Assembly (NCBI GenBank): GCA_022813625.1
Contig: JAKLMB010000047.1
Coordinates: forward strand, 63,217-127,216
Direction of reading: 5' to 3'
DNA: 64,000 nucleotides
Source: Aaosphaeria pasadenensis
Taxonomy: Eukaryota; Ascomycota; Dothideomycetes; Pleosporales
Positions within the stretch are counted from its first letter, which is position 1, and each line of letters starts with the position of its first letter. This document shows, piece by piece, positions 57,259-64,000 of the stretch. Made by a program: the position numbers and the translations under genes. The notes under the pieces were generated by a model. It saw only the letters and a program-made list of their open reading frames with translations, was not told the DNA's origin and searched no databases.

Positions 57259-58637
57259 GGCTCTGTATATCAATAAATAGGCGGAATGTTGGCACGATTA
57301 TATGTTTACTTAGCGAACAGATACCAAAATGAAATCTGACGTTCGAAAGGGTCATTCCAATATTCATTTTGCAGAGAGAACATTAGAAAGCGAGTATGGC
57401 AGAGTTCAAGGTAACGAGAAATCTTCACATTTCAACAGTTGTAGTTCCTATAAGATGATCCGTTAACGTGATCCGATAGGACTCTTGTCATGTGTCAACA
57501 TGTCCTGGCGTGACGGATCGACACCAAAGCATCCGAATATCCACGCTTCCATACTTGAAACAATGCTGGTTCCGCCTCCTGCGTCGCCGAACTCAAGGTA
57601 TCGCTGCTTATAGAATGTTTCTAGAATACGCCGGAAATCAAAATTATCCGCAAGCAGACGACCGAGAGGTTCCCAGGTGATGGTGAATTTTGGGGCTGCA
57701 TTGAGCGATTGGGGTATTTGACCACAGGCTCATGACCTCAATCCATTGAATCGACTCGAATCGAAGTGCGCAATGCGCATGGACTCGTAATGTCGCACAG
57801 AGTTCAATAGTCTAGCCTTTTTGTGAGCGACTGCCGCTATGCGAACGACATTCCAACATTGGAGTAACATGTCACCGCCTAGACGCTGAAAGTAATCATT
57901 CGCAGTCGATAAAGCGGACTACTGCTAATCGAGGAGGTAGTTGGACACCCACGATGGCGATTTCAGATGTCAAGAGAAATCTAAGTTCAGAAACATGGCG
58001 GTGGACCCAATGAGACTGTTGGACGTTGATAGTCCGCTTCTTCGGATACGTAGTCAGCAGATATTCGGAGGAGTCCAGGGCTATTTTTGCTCCGGACATT
58101 ACTCCGTATTCATGCCGTCGCTATAGATGGAAGAACCTAAACCAATGGGTGCGCCAAGTTAATGTAATCGAAGGTATCGAACAGATCAGGTCCAATTCCG
58201 TAAAGGACAAGAAAGAAGAGTTCATTTCATTCCGGCTATCATTGACATCAACGGCAAAACGCTGTCCAATACGAGGGGCACTCAAACTGTCGCGCAATCT
58301 GGGAGTACCAGTATGGACTTGGCTGAAGAAGGAGGCCTTGACAAAGCCAGTTATAGCCTTATAGGTCGAATGACATGACCCTAGATATTTAGAAGTCATT
58401 GGCATATCTAATTTTTAGTTGATTATCACAGCCTCGAGTCTCCAGACAATTGCGATGCCTAGTGGAATGATGGTGTCGGCGTAGTGGGTAGACTAGATGG
58501 GATTGAGGAGGGGACTCGTAATGATACGAAGGCAAAGGATGAACGTTAATACGTTCCAAACTCAGCCACGGGGGGAGACGCGCAAGTTCCGTTTCTGGCT
58601 TGGCTCTTGTCTCATGTTTCACATCCATCCCTATCCC

Positions 58638-58664
58638 CATCTCCATCTCCATCTCCATCTCCCT
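58638..58664 (+). repeat. CCATCT hexamer repeat
   Basis: Four tandem CCATCT units and a partial fifth. Confidence 0.85.
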
Positions 58665-58728
58665 ACGAGGTAATTAGTTAGTTACTGTACTCAGTGTACT
58701 GTGTATGGGTCCATATCCCTATCCCTTG

Positions 58729-58732
<4 letters not shown>

Positions 58733-58773
<41 letters not shown>

Positions 58774-58774
58774 A
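58733..58774 (+). repeat. CT dinucleotide microsatellite
   Basis: About 20 CT/TC units with one TTT interruption, inside a long pyrimidine-rich promoter tract of the downstream gene. Confidence 0.9.
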
Positions 58775-59403
58775 ATCAGGTCTCTCCCTCCCTTGTCTAC
58801 CCTCCTCCCTGCACATCTCCCGCGTCGCAATTCCAATTCACCCCCTCCCCTCCCGTCCACTCACCATCTCCTCTTTCCTCTCTTCCCCTCTCTATGCCCT
58901 ACCTTACTCAAACCGTCTTGTCGATCACCCTCCCTCCAGGCTGCCCCCAATCCAGCCTCTTGTCCTGCCATTTCGTTTCCTACCCAATCCCAATGATCAC
59001 ACTCGTAGTCTGAGGGTGTTTAGCCGGCTCCAACTCCACGAGTTAGTTACCTATTGTACTCTATTGCACCACCTCGTAACTTGCTTTCCTTTGCCTTAAC
59101 TCTTTGCCTACCGTCATATCTGCTTCATCTTCATCCTTTCTCCTGTCGCTCGTCGCTTCGCGCACTGAACCTTTTTGCTGTGACATGAGGTGTTGCATTT
59201 GTCCGCCGTCCCTCGTTATCCTTTGTCACCCGTTCACGGTCGCCCTCTTGGTACGAGGACCATCCATCTGAAGCGCCGGACCACGGACTCTTACAGCCCA
59301 TCTTTTGGCCCCCTGCCGACACCCAGAACCTGCCGTCCGCCTCTTTTACTCGTTCGATTTCCTCATTTTCTCGAAAGTCAGAATTCAACAACATTATACC
59401 ACA

Positions 59404-60575
59404 ATGCCTTACCTCGCCGCTCGCGATCCCCTCGCGGACGCGAAGGAGGCGCTTTCGTCATGGGACAAGTGCATGGACAAGTCCTGGTGCAAGTGAGTAG
59501 CCATGGTCAGAACCATGCGCCCAAATTCGCTACTAACAATCCTTACAGATGGCCAGTGATCGCTGTCATAATCATAGGCTCTATCATCGCTCTCTCCACA
59601 ATCCTTTGCATCGTGCGATGCATCTTTTGCGGTGCTAAGTGCGCCATGTGTTGCTGCAGTTGTTGTAGTTGTTGTTCAAGTAGTGACTCTGGTCACAAGC
59701 GGATGAAGAGCGGCGAAAACGGTCCCTATCCACAAGGCTACAATGGCCCTCCCATTCCTCCTCCAGCAATCGACAACTACTCCATGAACCAACAATACCG
59801 CGCCCATGATGCTCCGGCTTTCCAAACCGGCGCCCCCCCAGACGTTCCCCAGTACGCCAGGTTCTCGTCGCCGAGCAAGCCTGTGAACGAAGACGCCCTG
59901 CCTGCGATGCCGAGCTATAGCGATGCGAAGGTCAGCTATGTGGAGGAAGCTGTACCAGAAAAGCGAGGGGATATGGAGATGCACAGGCTGGATCACAACG
60001 GCAGCACAACAGGGGTCGCACCTTACGGAGACATGCGGAAGTCTCCTTTGCAGCGTTCGCAAACCCAGGATTCATTTGGATTTCCTCCTAGCTACCAGAA
60101 CCCCACTGCCGATGGGTCGTATGGCCATAATGATGGGTTCGTTAGTGCAGCACCCCACCGCAGCCCGCACCCTAGCCCAGGGCCGTACGGCTCGCAGAAC
60201 AGCTACGATGCGCAACCGACAGGATACCGAGGCCCTTCGCCGCTCCAAAACCCAACAGCAGCCTATGGTGGCTACGGGTCAAACCAGCAGTATGGACAAT
60301 CACAGGTTGGATTAAGGCACAGCCCAGCGCCACCCAGTCCAAGCAATTACGGGGACGATTATGGCTTCACATCGCCCGTTGCAACTCGAGGGGCACCGTA
60401 TGGAATGATTCAGCACGACAACTACGCCCCAATATTGTCTAGCTCGCCATCACCCGGTTACGCACCTACAGGAGCATCCCGATTCGAGCCACCGCCCCCC
60501 GTTCCAGCCTACTCGGGGCAGCAAAATTATGGACACTCTGCCGGGGCTCGACAAGGTCCTTACGGAGGTTTCTAG
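59404..60575 (+). CDS. fibroin-3-related Cys-rich membrane protein
   Basis: Model: 59404-59492 and 59549-60575, intron 56 nt, 371 aa. N-terminal 30 residues (MPYLAARDPLADAKEALSSW), a single transmembrane helix of about 21 residues (about 32-53, WPVIAVIIIGSIIALSTILC), then a Cys cluster CIVRCIFCGAKCAMCCCSC followed by more Cys, then about 290 residues rich in Pro, Ser, Tyr, Gly and Gln (low complexity, e.g. YGGYGSNQQYGQS). Known in fungi as 'fibroin-3 related protein', function unclear. The many Cys beside a membrane helix suggest palmitoylation of the cytosolic face. The start, helix and Cys block match what I recall of these proteins. Upstream is a pyrimidine-rich promoter. Confidence 0.88.
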
Positions 60576-61241
60576 CGGTGGTAGTACCGACCCGGTCGAG
60601 AGGTGCTAGAACAAAGATTCGGATCTAATTTTGTGCATGTACGGATAGTTTGCTTTGCGGATTCTGCGCCATCACTACCCTTCATTCTGTTTTCATCATA
60701 GATGCATAGCGACGGCGTTACGGGGGAGACTCCTCATTTCTAGTTTTGGTCAAATTGTCGACGACATGCCCTTACTTCGCTGCATTTCTTAGAGTTTCCC
60801 AAATCATCATCATCTATAGCAAGCAAACGCGACAGCTCAGCGTTTTGTGAATATCACACATCTCCACGCCTTAGAAGGCTCTAAATAAATAAATACAACT
60901 TATTTATACAGCACACCTGGTTAGTAAATGTTATATATGACATATCATACATTCTTCTCATGCTAGCATTCGGCGCCGACTGCAGTGATATTGATTCTTA
61001 AATGTCAATGAGCGGAGCTGTGCTTGTAACAATTTCGCCAAAGAGCATCAATAAATTCAATCTCACGACAATGCTGAAGCGAGCTGCAATATACAAGAAA
61101 GCTGTACAAAACATGACGATTGATCGTGCTAGTGATAGCAACGAACCAGGGGTATACAATCTAAGGCAAGCCCATATTTGGGGGGAAGGATACACTCTCT
61201 CCTTGTCCTCACCTCTCCACGACGACTACACGCGCACACGC
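60576..61241. other. convergent intergenic region
   Basis: Separates the ends of the Cys-rich protein and the sugar transporter. AT-rich with poly-A-like words; no gene is seen. Confidence 0.55.
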
Positions 61242-63013
61242 TCATTCCACTCTGGGCAATTGATCATCCAACCTGCTCAACAGTGGCACCCTTTCAGAGT
61301 CCACTCTCCCCTCGCCCTCCTCATCCGGATACCTAAACGTAGCGTACTCCCCACCGCTCACCTTCGCGACCCTCCACGACGCCTCCTCACTCGCATCTTG
61401 GAAGAACTGCTGGTTCTCCTCGAACGAGCGTCCGCCGGTCTCGGGCAGGTAGATCCAGGTCCAGACACCCGCGACGGCATTCGTGGCCGCGAAGACGAGG
61501 AAGATGAAGTACGAGAGATTGTTGAACATGACGGGCGTGAGGAATGTGATGGCGAAGTTCGCGAGACCCCATATGATGACGGATATGGCGGTGCCTTGGG
61601 CACGTGCCGTGGTCGGGTAGATCTCTGTCGGGATGAGCCAGACGGTTGCGAGCCAGCCGATTCCGAAGGCACCTGTGGCGATGAAGAGTACGATTGTGCC
61701 GAGGATCCCCGGAATGAGTGGGTCGATGGAAAGGTGGTGGATGTTAGAGGATAGGCCGCCGAACAGGGTGAGAAGGAGGAAGGAGATGGAGAGGATGGCA
61801 GAGCCTTGGAGGAGGAGTTTACGGCGGCCTAGAGCGTCGATTAAGAGCCAGGCCACGGTCATCAGGAGGAAGTAGGAGGTGTAGTTCCCTAGAGTGAGGT
61901 ATTCGGACATTTGGACGGGGAATCCAAGGAGCTGTAGATCGCTAGTCAGTATGTATAAAGTGACAAGAAAGCGGGAGATGATGAAAGTTGGTCGTACCTC
62001 GAAGATTTGAGGACCGTATACGGACACTGCACCATAGCCCGTCAAGGCTTGGTTGACCTGGCCCATTATGGTGACGATGGTGGGGTGGAACTGAGGATGC
62101 CTTGGAGTTACCATGTCTAAGTAACTGACATGGTCATTCTTTTCCTTCTCATGTGCATCTATGAGGTCCTCAAAGCGAGCGTCACCTTCGTTGCCGTATA
62201 TTTCGTTAAGTGCTAATTGAGCCTCGCTGCCACGGCCATGATAGATGTACCAGCGAGGACTCTCGGGCAATTTTTCGACAAAGATCATTAGGAGCATGGG
62301 ATAGATCTGCATGACGATGATTGGAGTTCTCCAGGCCCATTGAGACCATTTCCCCAGTGCCACAGTGACGCCGAGGTTGATGCCAAAAGCCATCAAGAGG
62401 CCGAAGATATTGGACTGGAACTCTTGGGCAAGCGCTTTCCCGCGTGCTTCATCCTTCGAGAGCTCTGAACTGTACGTTGGGATGACCGAGTCAATACCAC
62501 CGACGCCTAAACCCATAATGACTCTCCCTACCAGCATGACTGCAAGAGCTCCCCTTGAATACCCGAAGCCTGCTACGAACATGATGAAATTTCCGAGCGA
62601 TGCAGTAGCCAGACAAAGGAAGATTGACTTCTTGCGTCCATGGGCGTCGGCGAGCTTAGAGAAGAGAACAGCGCCAGCCGCACAACCCCTAGAGAGACCC
62701 AACAGTCAGTATCATTCAATTCTATCGAAATCAAATACTTAGGCCTTTCGTCTGGGTTCTACTACAGGTCTTCGACTGCTCAGGGCGATGTTGCTATGGG
62801 CATCACATACAGGTAATATACGCTCACAATGACACCCACGACTGCAGAGTCGCTGGCGATCCCCATGGTCGAGAGATAATTGTAATTGGTATTGATCAAC
62901 GACATCATGCCTTGATCGTACCCATAAAGGGCAATAGCTGTTGACGAGAACAGCACCACTTGAGCCTGCTTGTCATGGTAGATCTGCTTTGCGTGATCCG
63001 CGAGCAAAGCCAT
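61242..63013 (-). CDS. MFS sugar transporter
   Basis: Model: 63013-62811, 62688-61998, 61931-61242; introns 122 and 66 nt; 527 aa. Twelve transmembrane helices. Sugar-porter marks: ALYGYDQGMMS; SKLADAHGRKKS (loop 2-3 motif); GRVIMGLGVGGIDSVIPTYSSELS; PESPRWYIYHGR; QALTGYGAVSVYGP in place of the usual QQxTG; DALGRRKLLL; PTEIYPTTARAQG; and PETGGRSFEE at the end. These place it in the sugar/H+ symporter family at the plasma membrane. The QQLTG motif is altered, as in lactose- and quinate-permease-like branches, so the substrate is open. The first intron joins VSVYYL to GCAAGA. The last 50 residues are polar. Starts 1 kb from the window end and reads leftward. Confidence 0.94.
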
Positions 63014-64000
63014 TGTAAGATTGAGCCCGAGGCATGCGAAGGGGTTGCGGGGGTGGGAGGGGGGTATGAAGACGAAAGATGCGAAAATGCATGGCGGGCG
63101 ACATGCGGAATAATAAGAATGCGATGTTTGAGACCATCAAGCAGGTCATGTGCGATGCATGAAAACCGCGAAGTATGACGGAAGTGTGCATCATTGGCGC
63201 GATTCGATCTTAGATTTAACAAGGAATGCCTTGCCGAGGTTGGTCCTTGAGCGATCCAATACACGAGTACTTGTAGTCAATTCATCCACCATTTGGGTCT
63301 AGCCACAAGCCGATGTACCCCCAAAATCCTACGAGTACGAGCATTGTCCTTCCTTCTTCTTGGAGTGATCACCCTGTGGCAGGTAACTTGCGATACCAAT
63401 ACCTTGCTGGCTTTGCAAGGACAGCGTGTGAACTTGGTACCATAAGTACAAGTCTTGTAGACTCGGGAGCAATGTCACCAGGAAGGAAGCTTTGGGTGGT
63501 GTTTGTCCACCTCGTGAAACACTCAAGTCCTACTCGAAACGGTGAAACACTAAGTGGGGAGCAGTACTTGAGACTTAGACCCTCAGGGTCAGCAGACACC
63601 GTGATGTCAAGACCCAGCACGTTCTATCAGTTGAGCTGTGAAGCTCCTTGAGCTTAGTCTCCAGTAACTGGTTGGTCTGTAAATGTATGCCGAGCATCGC
63701 GCCACTGTATGCCTCTCACGACGTTTAATCCAATAGCAATGAACAGTCTTCAGGCATTTGTCATAACTTATTGATATTTCGCACGCATTTCGACAACTGG
63801 AGGGCTGAGAGCATTGTACTGGGTTGCATGGTTTTTGACGCTAAGATAAGGTACACCTAGATACCTACCTAGGTACCTACCTGCTACCTAGATGCTATTC
63901 AGTCGCAAAGACAATGGTAAGTAGAAAGTACCAATAGCCCGTACTAAGACAGCCCAAATTCTTAAAAGCATTGATAGATGAATTCCTGAGCCATGACCTG
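63014..64000. other. window end: transporter promoter, tRNA-like relic and short repeats
   Basis: No protein gene is supported. The interval holds the promoter of the transporter, a degenerate tRNA-like sequence around 63560-63650 on the minus strand, and ACCTA repeats at 63851-63893. Confidence 0.5.
63851..63893 (+). repeat. ACCTA/TAGGT short-unit repeat patch
   Basis: The words CACCTAG, TACCTAC and CTAGGTACC repeat several times with short spacers. Similar words occur near 10185-10215 and 10590-10645. Confidence 0.55.

Larger units (their letters stand above)
57259..59403. other. gap of 2.1 kb with simple repeats and a CT-rich promoter
   Basis: Short frames only in 57259-58620 (the longest ATG-started one, 57896-58099 on the minus strand, has no motif). 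CCATCT and CT repeats lie at 58638-58774. A pyrimidine-rich region runs to about 59000, then the leader of the Cys-rich membrane protein gene. Confidence 0.5.

Noticed and set aside
57896..58099. 67-codon minus-strand ATG frame
   Set aside because: No motif, no conserved phrase, and in a gene-poor gap; likely chance.
1..64000. Secondary-metabolite gene cluster across the window
   Set aside because: Tailoring-type genes (P450, BBE oxidase, MBOAT, reductases) are scattered among housekeeping genes, with no PKS, NRPS or terpene backbone.
1..64000. CRISPR arrays, bacterial operons, phage or plasmid features
   Set aside because: No regular repeat-spacer pattern is seen, and the intron-rich genes show a eukaryotic genome.

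Overview
The window is nuclear DNA of a filamentous ascomycete (Pezizomycotina). Reasons: most genes carry short GT...AG introns (about 46-130 nt), genes are dense on both strands, and the products are typical of this group (exomer Chs5, fungal Rmt2, two SAT4/PTH11-type 'rhodopsin-like' membrane proteins, a fibroin-3-like Cys-rich membrane protein, a wax-synthase-like MBOAT protein). Leotiomycetes is my guess from general sequence character, but nothing here proves it. Gene models were built by hand from reading frames, splice-site consensus and continuity of family motifs. None is backed by transcripts.

Layout. 1-13 kb has an accessory flavour: a P450 (-), a class-C beta-lactamase-like serine hydrolase (+), a rhodopsin-like membrane protein (+), a GPI-anchored PEBP-like cell-surface protein (+) and an aldo-keto reductase (+), separated by AT-rich gaps without genes. 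No PKS, NRPS or terpene synthase backbone is present, so this is not a complete secondary-metabolite cluster. 14-28 kb is housekeeping: a FAT1-type acyl-CoA synthetase/fatty acid transporter, a dynamin-like GTPase, Chs5, a NIPA-type Mg transporter, V-ATPase subunit E, a EutQ-like cupin and a zinc-less MDR oxidoreductase. 28-46 kb mixes secreted and metabolic genes: GH27 alpha-galactosidase, an F-box protein, a secreted SMP-30-like propeller, a wax-synthase-like MBOAT, peroxisomal malate synthase, a secreted BBE-type FAD oxidase, a second rhodopsin-like protein and a hotdog thioesterase broken by one base. 46-64 kb holds a triple-BRCT protein, Rmt2, a J-domain protein with two J-like regions, a 690-aa protein I do not recognise, an NmrA-like reductase, the Cys-rich membrane protein and an MFS sugar transporter.

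How genes relate. Malate synthase (PTS1 SKL) and the FAT1-like protein both serve fatty-acid and acetate use, but they lie 20 kb apart and are not an operon. Chs5, the fibroin-3-like protein, the alpha-galactosidase and the PEBP-like protein all concern the wall or cell surface. The NIPA transporter and V-ATPase E are divergent over a 980-bp shared promoter region. I see no phage, plasmid, CRISPR array or intact transposon, and no convincing complete tRNA or rRNA gene.

The most unusual observations are the one-base frameshift exactly inside the HGG motif of the thioesterase, the three tandem LigA-type BRCT repeats in one small protein, the J-domain protein with a degenerate N-terminal second J-like region, the 14-nt coding microexon of the aldo-keto reductase and the unrecognised 690-aa protein. 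I did not find a clear new multi-gene system.
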